From the NCBI GenBank assembly GCA_961205875.1, contig OY540810.1:11098001-11162000 (forward strand): a stretch of DNA of 64,000 nt, given 5' to 3'. This document shows, piece after piece, positions 33,256 to 44,770 of the stretch. The DNA is from Sialis fuliginosa (taxonomy: Eukaryota; Arthropoda; Insecta; Megaloptera; Sialidae). A program made the position numbers and the translations under genes. The notes under the pieces were generated by a model, which made no database searches, was not told where the DNA came from, and saw nothing but the letters and a program-made list of their open reading frames with translations. Each line of letters begins with the position of its first letter. Position 1 is the stretch's first letter.

Positions 33256-33732
33256 GGTCTTGGACGCGTTAAGAGTAAGGTATATTGTTTATTGAAATTG
33301 ATGGGCTACTTTTTTATAGTTCTCATGAACTTATGTTACTAATAAAACAAGTATCTCTTAATTATATCAATTTAATTACCAAATCCGCTAATATAGTTTG
33401 GTTTTTAAATTATAACCTTTTATCTTGTTTATGTTTTTTTTCCAATAATAATTATAAAATAAAGTATCGTAAAATTTGAAACAATGTATAACAATACTAT
33501 GATAATATAATATAATAATTAATAAATAGATTAGGTTCACTAATAATTAGTTAGTGTTATGTTAATGTCCACCATTTTAACACCGATTGGCCGAAATTCA
33601 TCAATTTAAACTGTTTTAAAGTTAAGTGTCTATAGATTATTATAATTCAGTAACGGCAGTAATCAAATATCAATAAGCATTTCTAATTTAGTAGATTTAA
33701 TTAAACAAGTGTTCAAGACTGATGCCAGTACC
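33256..33732. repeat. Dispersed repeat R1, near-complete copy
   Basis: Shares long blocks with 35553-36137: TGATGGGCTACTTTTTTATA / TGATGGACTACTTTTTTGTA, GTTACTAATAAAA, AACGGCAGTAATCAAATATC and GCCAGTA. It is in the same orientation as that copy. Confidence 0.65.
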
Positions 33733-34200
33733 TTAATTATTTCGATTAGTATGGCCAATTTCGATTAGTATGGCCTCCTTAATAATGAAACTATTTATTG
33801 TGACGTATTTTTTGCGAAAGAAAACTCATTAATCGAAAAAAGAATTTAACTTGCTCCCGATAGATTTTCTGAAATAGCCTATATTTTTAAAAGTAACCAA
33901 TCAATATCAATTTGTTACTACCGTGAAGAACAAAGTAGGCACAATAAATTTTCGTAATTTTCCGAAGTGTTTCCAATGAATTATCCGGCAATTACAGTAT
34001 TAAAAATAATTATATAGTTGATTAAAATCAATTTCCTCTACTAGACTTAATAACTTATAATCACTGTACATTTAACAATGTTAATAATAAAAATTACAAA
34101 TTTCACTGTAATATAGTTTCATGGTCTATATTTTGACATTAAAAATTCGTCATAAAATTTACCCAGAAAGTAATATTATTTAAATTTAAATAATTACATA
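33733..34200. other. Intergenic AT-rich stretch
   Basis: Short duplicated phrase TTTCGATTAGTATGGCC near 33740-33775; otherwise nothing supported before the TATA box of the next gene. Confidence 0.35.
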
Positions 34201-34208
34201 TAATCTAA

Positions 34209-34216
34209 TATAAATA
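34209..34216 (+). promoter_or_regulatory. TATA box (TATAAATA)
   Basis: TATAAATA lies 81 bp before the ATG at 34290, with a plausible initiator (ATCATTACT) about 30 bp downstream. Confidence 0.5.
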
Positions 34217-34289
34217 ACGATCTTATGTTTAAAAAATCATTACTTGCTTTGTTGGCCTCATTGCAATTATTTTTTTAAATTAAACAGAA

Positions 34290-37200
34290 ATGATTTTGTT
34301 TTATTTATTTGGCGTCTTCTTTATCCAAGTAAGTTCACTTAAATATATTTGATAGTAAAGAAATATCTAGACTTTTCTTTGCCTAACGTGGGGGGGGGGG
34401 CTAGAGGTACAGCTATACCGGGCAAATAAATAAAAAGAAAGCAGTTCTAATATTGAATCATCAACATACAGCCCAAAACCCTTGGACCTAGAAAAGTGAA
34501 TTTCTAGACTAACCTCGGGTTGCATAAAGCGAAATTAACCACAATTAGTTAATCAGTAATTTTCAAACCATGAATAATGTTAATTCTAAACTTAATCTCA
34601 ATTTATAAATGAACAATTCACTAAATATGCTGATTTTTTACCTTATAAAATATATCATAACCATGATTATTTTTTAGAATTGGCGTAATAATGGTTTTAA
34701 AACAACTTATACTAATTATGTTGAATTTTGCTTTATGCAACCCAAATTAAATCATTTAAATATAAATAAATCGGTTTTATTTTTATAGAAGTCCAATTTT
34801 GATAAAATTTAAATGGGACCACCTAGGGAGTATACTTTTTTAAACACACAAAAATCGTCCAAATCGATGCATATCTGTCGGAATTATGCCCAAGCATACA
34901 TCAAAAAAAATATTGTCGAATTGAGAACATCCACCTTTTTGAAGTCGGCTAAAAATTTAATCTGCTTCCAGAAATTTTACAATCGATATTTTTAAGAAGT
35001 TATACCTTTAGCGAAATAAGTTATCTTTCTTAATTAATTAAACATATTAATTACTAATAGGCTGTAATTTCAAACGAGGAACCTAATCGGTATCAAAAAA
35101 ATTTGAAGGACATCAACACTGGCGATTTTACTTATGACAATTTGGAACTTCCTCAAAGTCATAATGAAGCTCATCATGATGTAAGTAACGTAACCAGGGC
35201 CGTCTCCATTCGACGGTTGTCTAGGGCAGTGTTTCCCAAACTATGTTAAGTGGATTAGTGTTCCGTAACATGTTTGAAAATCATTAGCTGATTTAAATTT
35301 ACTTACATACTATTATATTACTTACAAATTAACTTTAACCAAGGTGTTCCGTTAAAATATCAGGATTTGTGAAGTGTTCCGTTGTAGGAAAAATTTGGGA
35401 AATGCTAGTCTAGAGAACATTTCAACAATCAATGTCGGCTTTAGGGGAGGGACTGGGCTCCAGACTCACTAAGGCCGGTTCTACCAACAATTGAATTTTT
35501 TGTAGTTTAAAAAAATATTAATTTAAACTGAATAAGTAAAAAAATATTATAAAGTACTGGTACCAGTCTTAAACGCTTTATGAGCAATGTATATTGATTT
35601 CTGGGATTGATGGACTACTTTTTTGTAATTTTGATGAACTCATGTTACTAATAAAAAACTACCTCTTTATCAAATTAATTTAATTGCCAAAATCTGCAAA
35701 TACAGTTTGTTTTTTAAAAATTATAGCATTTTATTTTGTTTATTATTTTTTCTCTAATAATGAACAACATAAAACCAGTAATGAACACCCACTGATGAAC
35801 ATCCAGTGATGAACAGTTGCTAAAGATTATAAAATGATTAGTACAACTACACAAACGTTATAAAATAAATATTCGTAAAATTCAAAATAATGTAAAGCAT
35901 TTTTACATAAGAAAATACACTTTTCTTGATAATGTGCCGAACCGCGATATTTATTTGTCCACTCTGTTTAATCAAAATAATCAATTATCATCAAATCACG
36001 CTGTAAGACAGTTAAATGTATATAGATTAATATCCAGTAATGGCAGTAATCAAATATCAACAAATATTTCTAACATTTAATTTGAAAATGTTCAACACTG
36101 GGGTATTGTTCAAAACTGGTGCCAGTATCTTATCTAAAATTTAAAATATATTTTATTAATTTATTTTGATTAAATACTTTCGAAAATATTTTGTGAAAAC
36201 TAAAGAAATAAATTATTAAAATTAAAAATGTATTATAATCCCCAATTTATTAACAAATTGAGTGCAAATTTTAAGTCTACAAAACTCTTATTATGGCAAA
36301 TAATACAACGCAGATACATCGCCGCGTCCACCTTGAGAATTCAATGAAGCTGTGCCAGGCTCATTCATTTACACGATTTGAATTCTCAAAGTCGACGCTC
36401 TTTCAACACTGTGTTATTTGCCAAGGCTATAAATATACATGATTCAAAGCAAAAACTGTAATTTTTTTTATATTTTTAGTTCCCACGTTTCTTCCACAGA
36501 TCTGTTCCCAAAACACAGGTGAGTTTTGTTGAAATTAAATTAAAACATTTTTATTGTTTCATTTATTTTATTTTTTCAGAATACAGGTTTAGTCCGTGAT
36601 ACTGTAGGTCTAGGGATAGATTTGTTAGGTCTTATTCCATCTTCTTTAGGTTTTGGACAACCAATACAAGAACAGTTAAATGCTATCAGTGTCGATAGAG
36701 AAAATATTCACAATTCATTATCTCAAATTATAAAAAGAATTGCAAATAATATCGGTGAGTACCTATCAGAAAAATAAAAGCGATAATAATTTTAAAAGTA
36801 TCATTAAAAAAGAGTGGGTGTGTACCACGCCAAAGAAGTTTTACTTTGTCAAGACATCTAGCATGAAAATGTAAAACTAATGTCCGGTATTGAAATGAGC
36901 TTGCAAAATTTGCAAGCTTGCAAACGCTTTCAAACGAGATATCAAACTTATATGACAGTTCTCTTTGAGTTTTTAACAGATAGTTTCATGCGTAGTAAGT
37001 TGATTTTTACCGTTTTTACTCAAGATTAGTAAATACACTTTACTAAATATACTTTCGCCCTTCAAACAAAATCACAGTCCCTTCCTCCGGGGTGGGTGAG
37101 AGACAGAAATCAGTTTTTGCCGATTTCCCGATGTTCTTTTAATTAACCATACGGAAAAAATAATTATAAGTAAAATTAAAGTTAATTAAATTCTCTACAA

Positions 37201-37460
37201 AAAAGTTCAAAACATATTTTTCATCTAATTTGTTCTTCAACGATTTATAAAATTATTGTCAAATAATACTCTATTATTTTTAAATTACTTAACTTTTTCC
37301 GGCTTGACTATTAAAATAATTCTATATTTCAGATCATGTCCTCAGCTACATCCCAGGATATACCTTACTGAAAAAAATACTGGCACTACCGTTCCAATTG
37401 ATAATGAAGATAAAATCAATTATCAACACTATATTTTGCATTACTTTTCAAATTTGTTGA
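34290..37460 (+). CDS. Secreted protein with amphipathic C-terminus, 166 aa
   Basis: Five exons: 34290-34328, 35061-35180, 36480-36518, 36580-36754 and 37333-37460 (stop TGA). The first three junctions are phase 0, the last phase 1. Donors GTAAGT, GTAAGT, GTGAGT and GTGAGT are all good. Exon 1 encodes MILFYLFGVFFIQ; with AVIS this is a signal peptide cut before NEEPN. Residues 18-66 are polar and acidic/His-rich, ending in a basic FPRFFHRSVPKTQ exon. Next comes a Gly/Leu-rich segment (VGLGIDLLGLIPSSLGFG). The tail is long and amphipathic to hydrophobic, with LLKKILALPFQLIMKIK and ending FQIC. The pattern resembles the 131-aa gene upstream (short exons, IP-x-Y/V then a Lys-spaced hydrophobic tail). 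Function unknown. AATAAA signals follow at about 37489. Confidence 0.7.
35227..35407. mobile_element. hAT-like MITE with near-perfect 8-bp duplication
   Basis: Ends CAGTGTTTCCCAAACT and, inverted, TAGCATTTCCCAAATT. Flanks GTCTAGGG and GTCTAGAG agree at 7 of 8. 181 bp. It lies in intron 2 of the 166-aa secreted gene. Confidence 0.68.
35553..36137. mobile_element. Dispersed repeat R1, copy with terminal inverted repeats
   Basis: Left end AGTACTGGTACCAGTCTTAA and inverted right end AGATACTGGCACCAGTTTTG define a TIR element of about 585 bp, non-coding. The copies at 33256-33732 and 7550-7790 are less complete. It lies in intron 2 of the 166-aa secreted gene. Confidence 0.65.
36293..36425. mobile_element. 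Short foldback element
   Basis: TATGGCAAATAATACAACG at the left is matched inverted by GTGTTATTTGCCAAGG at the right, with inner GAGAATTCAA / TTGAATTCTC and GCCAGGCTCATTCATTT around the centre. It lies 55 bp before exon 3 of the 166-aa gene. Confidence 0.6.
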
Positions 37461-37555
37461 TTGTCATGAAATATAACTAAATGGGAATAAATAAATACAT
37501 ATCCATAGAAAAACAATTTTATTAATTCTAATGTAGGTACAATATATTATTAATA

Positions 37556-38908
37556 TTACAAACGTTCATCTATTAAAAATTTATTTACACTTTGGTGATA
37601 TTCACTAGGAAGATTGGTTTCTAATTCTTTACGATCTAGCCATTTAAATTGGGAAGATTTATTGTTTAGATCTCCTTGAACATACCTGGCCATATAAAAG
37701 AATATCTGAAAAAATTATAAAAATTATTTACTTAATTTGATTAAACCGCAGTTTGTCTATTTAAAATTAACATACATAAAATAACAAAAAAAAAACCTTA
37801 CCTTAGCTCCAACAGCATTTTCTTTGCTAGCTTTCGGATATTTGTACTTATAAAATCCTGACGGTGCATTTCCATAAAACGATACTTTCAAATCAGGACC
37901 GCACATATTTTTCAACGCTCTCTCCGCAGTCTACAAACATTTATAAAGAATTTAATCGAGATATTTTATTTTTAGCTATGACTTTTACTTGTCTCATAGT
38001 TTCTCCCTCTTCTCGTTTTACTTGCGGTAACAAGAAATATTTTTTCTGCCCAATCTGTTGTTCAACTAATAAAACTAAATTTCTATCAAGTCTCCGTTCT
38101 AAAGACGTAACATCATTTTTTTTATCGGCCTCTAAAACAATATGTGTGATTATTTGAGTTATTAAATATTTTTTATCCGTAATACCTGTTTCCTGGGAAG
38201 ATAATTTAAATTTTGACACTTCATCTACACAAGCATCTTCAAAATCTTGAGCTGTTTGTTTTACAGTAATATCTATATCTGTGTCCGCTAGTTCACCTTT
38301 TTTAAGAAGTTCAGCCTGTAATCTGTTGTATCGATTTTAATCATAGAATACCTTTTATTGTTTGATAAAATAACATACAAATCCTGTTCATGACGAACTT
38401 CATGAAGTGATTTCATACTTCTTCTTAATTCAAAATCTGATAAATATTTTTTAAATTCTTCTTCAATCGGTGTTAAGTTTGGAGTTATTATTGGTTTCCT
38501 TTCTATGCAAACAGCACTTAAGAGGTCCCATACTTCTTTTGATTTAGTAGAACAGTAAGCTTAAATCATTTATTAATATTTAATCGCAACTGATTTGAAA
38601 TGGAAAAATTTTAACCTCACATTTTTTATAACAATTAAATATTTATGAAAGTATGTATTAAATTTTATTAAATAAATCAATTAAATACAGAGTTAGCTTA
38701 AATAAACATTTAATTTATTAATCGAAATTGATTTCAAGAAAATATACATGGAAAAAACGTAACCCCACTTTTACATTACAAGTGAATATTTATTTATTGA
38801 TGTATTAAATTTTATTAAATTAAACAATTAAGTAGGCTACTTACTTCTATAGATATATTCTAAAACACTATGCTGTTTAAAAGACGTTCGTATACAGTGC
38901 TTTAACAT
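37556..38908 (-). CDS. MRPL46: Mitochondrial large-subunit ribosomal protein mL46
   Basis: Five exons: 38845-38908, 38379-38559, 37989-38322, 37802-37930 and 37556-37705 (stop TAA), giving 285 aa. mL46 is a Nudix-fold protein of the mitochondrial 39S ribosomal subunit. Diagnostic stretches are EADKKNDVTSLERRLDRNLV, ETMRQTAERALKNMCG, FYKYKYPK and SSQFKWLDRKEL. The N-terminus (MLKHCIRTSFKQHSV) is basic and suits a mitochondrial targeting peptide. The intron between exons 2 and 3 is only 56 nt (GTATGT...ACAACAG); without removing it the frame breaks. The 3' end faces the preceding secreted gene, about 95 bp stop to stop. The start lies 8 bp from a divergent small ORF, suggesting a shared promoter. 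Complete. Confidence 0.93.
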
Positions 38909-38916
38909 TTTTTGTT

Positions 38917-39105
38917 ATGACACTGACAGAAATAGAACAATTTTTTTTCTTACTGTCATTCTTCTTTTTCGTTGTATTCTTTACCTTTTTAATATTTGGA
39001 ACCTTTACATTCCTTGCATTTGAAGTAATGTCCGATTGTGCTACTTACGAAAATGTTAGAGAAAGTAGAGTAGAAGAAACTGTATTAACTGAACATGAAA
39101 AATGA
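38917..39105 (+). CDS. Possible small membrane protein, 62 aa
   Basis: A single uninterrupted frame: MTLTEIEQ, then a Phe/Leu/Val-rich hydrophobic span of about 28 residues (residues 9-36), then an acidic polar tail (CATYENVRESRVEETVLTEHEK). The layout is that of a small single-pass membrane protein with an acidic tail. It begins 8 bp from the divergent ATG of the mL46 gene, so transcription from a bidirectional promoter is plausible. AATAAA lies near 39284. No family recognised; the Phe-rich span could also be the reading of a poly-T tract. Confidence 0.4.
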   Translation: MTLTEIEQFFFLLSFFFFVVFFTFLIFGTFTFLAFEVMSDCATYENVRESRVEETVLTEHEK

Positions 39106-41337
39106 TATGAAAAATTATTAACACGCATTTCTTTTTTTAAGCGGTTTCATCATGAATGAAAATTTTTGTCACTTAACTAACAAAATGCACGACACAATAA
39201 CTAAATTAATTCAAGGTATTTAAAATATTAAAGATCAAAATTATTTTGAAAATTGATGTAATTTTTAGTTTTGATACAATAAATTAGCGAGTATTTAGTA
39301 TTGAATATCACAAAAGTTTTATTAAAACATAAATACATTTTTTCCAGGTTTCTTCCACAACGTTTATCTAACAAACAATATTTGTGCAAATTACATCCAA
39401 TTAATAGATATGTATTAGCACCTTAAATATGTTTAAATTGAATAAAGAAAAGTTATCGTAAAAATAATATATTTAAATTACATGGCTTATATACGAACTT
39501 TTATTATGCTACAATTTTACTTATAATAATATTAATATCAATATTATAGCACAATTTAGCAGCAAATGATCATTAGTATTATCACAAAATAAACAGTCAC
39601 GAATACATTAAATTTTAAACAAAAAGCAAAATATTATAAGACCTATTAATATTTAAAATATATAATATATATATTCCATTTGCAACATTCTTATATCCTA
39701 AATGTAAAACACAAATATACGTTATGTATAGATAGCTAAACGTGTAGCAATTTCCATCTATCCTAAGCAAAACAATAGTACATTATATTATTATAGTATG
39801 TCCCAAAAGTCTCGAAATGGACAAATATCTCAAATGAATTGAGTTTCTATTAAAAATGTTTCATATAAGTTTTAGGGTTTAAAATATTTATTTAACCTTG
39901 AAATAACCTTAAAAGTACTCATTAATAGAAATCTATATTTTGCTTCCTCGCCATATCGAAAATACAAGAAGCTTTGTGATCGTTTTAAAATGAAAAAAAA
40001 AATTGTTCTCAGATTTCAAAATTTTAACTTGATCGTTCCGTTTCACGTCAAGACAAACACTTTTCGTTCCGTGTCTATCTGTCTGTCTCCTGAATCCTTG
40101 TCACACGTATAACTCATGAATCACTGAACCAATATTAATTAAACTTAGTTGGTTGGGTCTGGCTTGAGGCCGGTCTCATTTAAAAATTATTAAAATCATG
40201 TGTCAAGGAAGACACATATTACACATTCACTTTTCTGTAGTTCATCACGTTTGTTGTAAAAATATTATATTCTAATTATAAATAATCAGGCGCGTATTAA
40301 GAAAAATGTCAAATAAATATTTTTAAATAAAATTGTATAAAAATTAAATGGTTAAACAATGGCAGGCAGTTCATGTGAATAATATATTGGTGTTTATTAA
40401 AATTATTCAATAATTAATTAACTACCTTTAGTGAATTTAGCATGAGGAAGCACTGTATATTTACTTGGCAAATATTTTTTATTACTGTATCTTAAAAAAA
40501 ACAAGTAACTTTTTGCCTGAAATAATTTTTTATCCGACACAAGAAAAAAAAAATGTTTTATTAGATCATTCTTTTTCTCTCAAGTTGATGGCTTCCAAAT
40601 AAAAAAATTCTTGAAAATCCAAAAATGTCCTATTATTTTGTAAAAATACCTACATTGAAAAATTTAAATCCGACAAATAATTATTTCAAACAAAAGTTGC
40701 TTGTTTTTTTTTTGTAAATTAAGATATCGTAATAAAAAATATGTTTCCATTACAAAAAAATAGTCGACCTTGATGGGGCCTTTCAAGGTCAATTCAATGT
40801 CAAATAAATATTATTCAAAAGATTTTTTTAGGTGAAAAACCTCTCTTGATGTATTCATCCATTTCCAAACTACATGAATGACAATTTAAAAATATCCACT
40901 CATTGGTCTTTTTTAAAATCTGTAAAATTTTATTCATTGTAGTACTATCAATGTATAAAATTTGATTTGTATATTGCAATGTTTTGTTCTTATTGCCTGA
41001 GAATAACTAAAAGCAATAATAAAAATTCAGTTCCAAATTCATAAATAAAATCACAAGTCATTTCTTACCAAACAAAATAAATAATAATTATATAAAGGCC
41101 TTATTTTCATACATACAAGATTTTAGATTTGTATTTAACAAATACAAAAAATTGAGATCCTTTATAAACATACATAAAAAATAAATCTAAAATTAAAAGC
41201 CGTTATTATTGTCTATTCGATATTAAAACAAATATGATTAAATTATCTACGTATATGACTTATTACAAAAATTGATAAATGGTGATCTACAAATTTTTAA
41301 ATTAGCAAATCAAAAATAGAATGCATGACAATAGATG
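39106..41337. other. AT-rich intergenic, no gene seen
   Basis: Low-complexity AT sequence, with poly-A/T-rich inverted pieces near 40490-40740 (CAAGTAACTTTTTGCCTGAAA against TCAAACAAAAGTTGCTTG) and a TCTGTCTGTCTCC block near 40077. No coding region was supported. Confidence 0.45.
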
Positions 41338-41338
41338 T

Positions 41339-41998
41339 TCCATACTGTAAATGTCCATACTGTGAACAGATCCATAATTAATGTAAATCCTCTCCGTTCC
41401 ATACAGTTAGTGTCCGACCGAACATTCGGCTTCAACCAAAACTGCACCTTCGGCTGAATAATCGGCTTCAGCCAAAATTAGGTCAAAGGTTTGGCCAAAA
41501 CCGAAGGTTGAACTATATAGTATAGTATTGTACAGTAAAGTCTTTTTTATGCAGTAGATATTACGTTCCACAGAAAACCGCATATAAAAAATGGCACTAA
41601 AAAATACATAGCATAAATTGTAAAATTAGAGGTAGATAGATAGATAATAATAATAGCGTCAGAAATACGTTCTTTAATTTTCAAAAACCACGTAAAACCA
41701 ACGCAATGAGTTAAAATAAGCCAAAAATCGCATAAAAAAGTTTCTAAAAATTATTTTATAAACATTCCCATTTTTTTTAAAAATAATTTGTAAAAAAAAA
41801 GTTCAGCTTCGGCCAAAAACTGATCTTCAGTCAGACACATATAGTGAGCTTGTTTACCACCTACTTCTAGTTTTATGACCAATCATAAAATGTTTGCAGC
41901 ATAAATGAGTTGTACATAGATGCGAAGGTGGGGTTTTTTGAGAAGTAGGGATTTTACAGTATAAGGTACCGTGCCCAAACAGGTTTACAGTATGGAAA
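41339..41998. mobile_element. TIR element with nested CATTCGGCTTC repeats
   Basis: Ends TTCCATACTGTAAATG and, inverted, TTCCATACTGTAAACC. Inside, 41400-41830 holds CGACCGAACATTCGGCTTC / CTTCGGCCAAAAACTG motifs in both orientations. Non-coding. It may be two nested elements. Confidence 0.55.
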
Positions 41999-42059
41999 GT
42001 TTACTGTAATAGTTTTATAATCCACCATTTAATTGTACATACACCCAAACCACACTTTG

Positions 42060-42560
42060 CATTAGGGATAAATTCATTTCTAGTGTTACAAAATCGGAGA
42101 AAAAAGGAACACTTATGTCTGTCTGTCACAGACTTCCAATTACTGAACCGTTTGACCTAGAAAGTTGAAATTTGGCATAATTATAGTAAATAATATACCA
42201 ATAATAGACCGGAGATATAAAAATAAAATTTTTAATTTTTGGTGCTTTTTGAAGAGGCCAAATCGGTTACAATTTTTTTTTCTTTCAAGTGGGGTATTAA
42301 ATGAAAGCTGACAATTCAAGGAACTTAAATATGTAAACGTTTTGTCTTTATTAAAATCTTTGTTTAATAAATTTTCAAAAAAATCGTAAAAATATTTTGC
42401 CCATATCTCAAAAGTGGGAAAAATTTGAAAAAAAATTGGGAATACGTATAATGATATTGAGATCACAATTAAATTATTAGCACTCGCTGCAGTCACGTAT
42501 TTTTGCAAAAATAATTCAAAATAAAAATGTAAAATACATTACGATACAAAAAAAATTTTA
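42060..42560. repeat. Decayed dispersed element
   Basis: GGAACACTTATGTCTGTCTG then GAACCGTTTGACCTAGAAAG and TGAAATTTGGCATAATTATA form the typical body of a widespread insect repeat, related to the element at 29805-30319. An antisense open frame (42140-42508) is not considered a gene. Confidence 0.4.
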
Positions 42561-42908
42561 AGACAAAAGTTGTCGAGAATTATCTCTCCTATAATATTGA
42601 TAATAACTATCTTAGTCATGGGGCCAACCAGAAAAAAGATATTATGAAAATACAAACACCCAAGCTTTTTCATGACAAAACTCTAGTCTCTGACTTTGTT
42701 ATTTCCCAATCTATAAGGCAAAGTGAAGTCTAGGTTTACTAACATACATATTATGTATGAAAACAAGACGTTGACTTGTTGAAATTTAATTTTTTCTTTG
42801 TAAATATTACACATATCTTATTACATAATCGGTAAAAGTATTTAAAAAACAATCATATAATTTCTTCACTAAGTGCTTAAAATTAACTGTGAGATCAACT
42901 TTTCTTAC

Positions 42909-43613
42909 TTACGAAGTAATGTCAATAATTTCTGTATGTTTGAGAGGACTCTGCTGAAAGTTAGGATGCTTTTTGCTGTGATTATTCAGATTTGAAAGTT
43001 GCCTAAATGCCGCATTACAAATGGAACAGACGAAAGGTTTCTCGTCGTTATGAAGCCTCATGTGATTTTTTAAATTACCGGATTGCGTGAACGCTCTACT
43101 ACAATGTTTACATTTATACGGTTTGTCTCCCGTGTGAGTTCTAATGTGGTTTATGAGATTGCAATTCTGCGAGAATGTTTTATGGCAAAGGTTACATTCG
43201 AAAGGTTTGTTATGCGATGGTACATGAGCTTCCAGTTCCATTCGTGAGCCGAATGGTTTGTTGCAATAGTCGCAGTTGAGAGACTTTAAATGGTGCACAT
43301 GTTTTAACATATGTTTTGCCAGTTTACGGTAATATTTTCCGCACTCCGGACACTGATCATGACTTCTTTTTTCACCTCTCTTAAGATCTTTGTTGATGAA
43401 AATATTATTTGTTTTATAATAATCATTTTGACAGTTATTCATTTGTTCGTGCTCGCTGCGAGTGTACTCCATTGAGTTATCCTAAAAAATAAAAGTAACA
43501 AAGTAAAACTGATTCATTTAAAAAAAATCAAAGAGTATACTAACCGAATCATCATCAATTTCAATAATGACTTCAGGTTCTACTTCAATTTTTACAGCTT
43601 CTTTATCACCCAT
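42909..43613 (-). CDS. C2H2 zinc-finger protein, five fingers, 213 aa
   Basis: Two exons, 43545-43613 and 42909-43481 (stop TAA 42909-42911), phase 0. The N-terminus is acidic (MGDKEAVKIEVEPEVIIEID) without a ZAD. After a polar linker come five C2H2 fingers: CPECGKYYRKLAKHMLKHVH, CDYCNKPFGSRMELEAH, CNLCHKTFSQNCNLINH, CKHCSRAFTQSGNLKNH and CSICNAAFRQLSNLNNH. Linkers include a canonical TGDKPYKC and NDEKPFVC, so fingers 3-5 are the likely DNA-reading block. It is presumably a nuclear DNA-binding factor; the target and orthologue are not identifiable from sequence alone. The first exon's EVIIEIDDDS run is acidic and could recruit partners (inference). Confidence 0.9.
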
Positions 43614-44770
43614 TTTACTGAAAAAAAGCAAACAATCTATAATTGCTTTAATTACAAAAATATTTGCTGTAAAAGTTAAGAAAAAAAAACATTATGGAAG
43701 TCGGACATGCATAGCAACCAAAATTTTAGGATATTAAAATCTCGTATCCTCCATGTTAAATTTAAAAAAATTGAAACAATAACATAACCAAACATAAATA
43801 CCGGAATTTATTTAATCTTAAATATATAAAAAATGCAAATTTTATATACTCACCAAAATTTGCCTTTGTCAAAAGTCTCAAAGCTTCAGCATTGGCTCAA
43901 ATTCTTTAATAAAAAAATAAATGCAAAAAAAATCGGCTTCCATTCTCGCCATCTTATACACAGCATAAACAGTTTATTATTTTGAATAAAGAAGAAGATA
44001 ATAATATATTTACAGGAGGTAAATTTGAATTTTGACATATGTATTTCATTTTTTTAATAGTAAAATTTAAATTACAATAAAATATGAAAAGTTAATTTAA
44101 ATACATATTCCTTAAATTCTATTAAATAAATTCGATTTAATTAATATTTTTTAATTTATAAATTATTCGCTAAATTATTAATTAAAATAATGTATCACAG
44201 TTATTTTGTAAGTTAAGTCAAAGACCTTGGCAACCGGATTCCTCCTACTTAAGACGTCAACAAATAAAATTAAATCAATAAAAAGAGATGATGTATGTTT
44301 TTCCTACAAAATATTTATAATGAAATCTATCATAATATTTGTCAAATGCATAAAATTCCTTATTTAAACTATGTAAGTAATAATTATATGCATCATCTAA
44401 AATTTAAATCATTGTAGTGTTCTGATTTTGTTATTTATAATATATTTTATATGTTCTATCTTTCTTTTAATAATGGAACTCGATGAATCAAATATTTCTC
44501 AAACTTAACTGTAATAGCACAATAATGAATAATTCTCGTTCCGCTTCTTTCTTTTTACACACCTAACATATGGTTTACCTGACATAATAATAAATTAGAA
44601 AAAAGTTTCCAAGTCATTTTTGTATATTAGTATCAAGCCGCCTTTCTATTACTGTTTTCTCAATATATTTTTAACAGTAATTATAAAATGTGTGTTAAAA
44701 ATGTTTTTAAATTATTAATTTGCAAAATATATTTATAGTTATTAAATAAGAGTTTTTATATTAAATAAAT
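43614..44770. other. Divergent intergenic region
   Basis: Separates the minus-strand zinc-finger gene from the plus-strand GGT7-like gene. AT-rich with no gene, TATA-like box or defined repeat that could be supported. Confidence 0.4.

Noticed and set aside
21342-37460. Assignment of the microexon genes to the aphid bicycle effector family
   Set aside because: Those have paired CYC motifs and mostly phase 1/2 exons; here exons are phase 0 and no CYC motif is seen.
37941-39105. mL46 as a pseudogene because of an in-frame stop
   Set aside because: A 56-nt GT-AG intron restores the frame exactly and all family motifs are intact.
42140-42508. 122-codon open frame on the minus strand
   Set aside because: Falls on a widespread GTCTGTCTG-type repeat; composition low-complexity, no domain.
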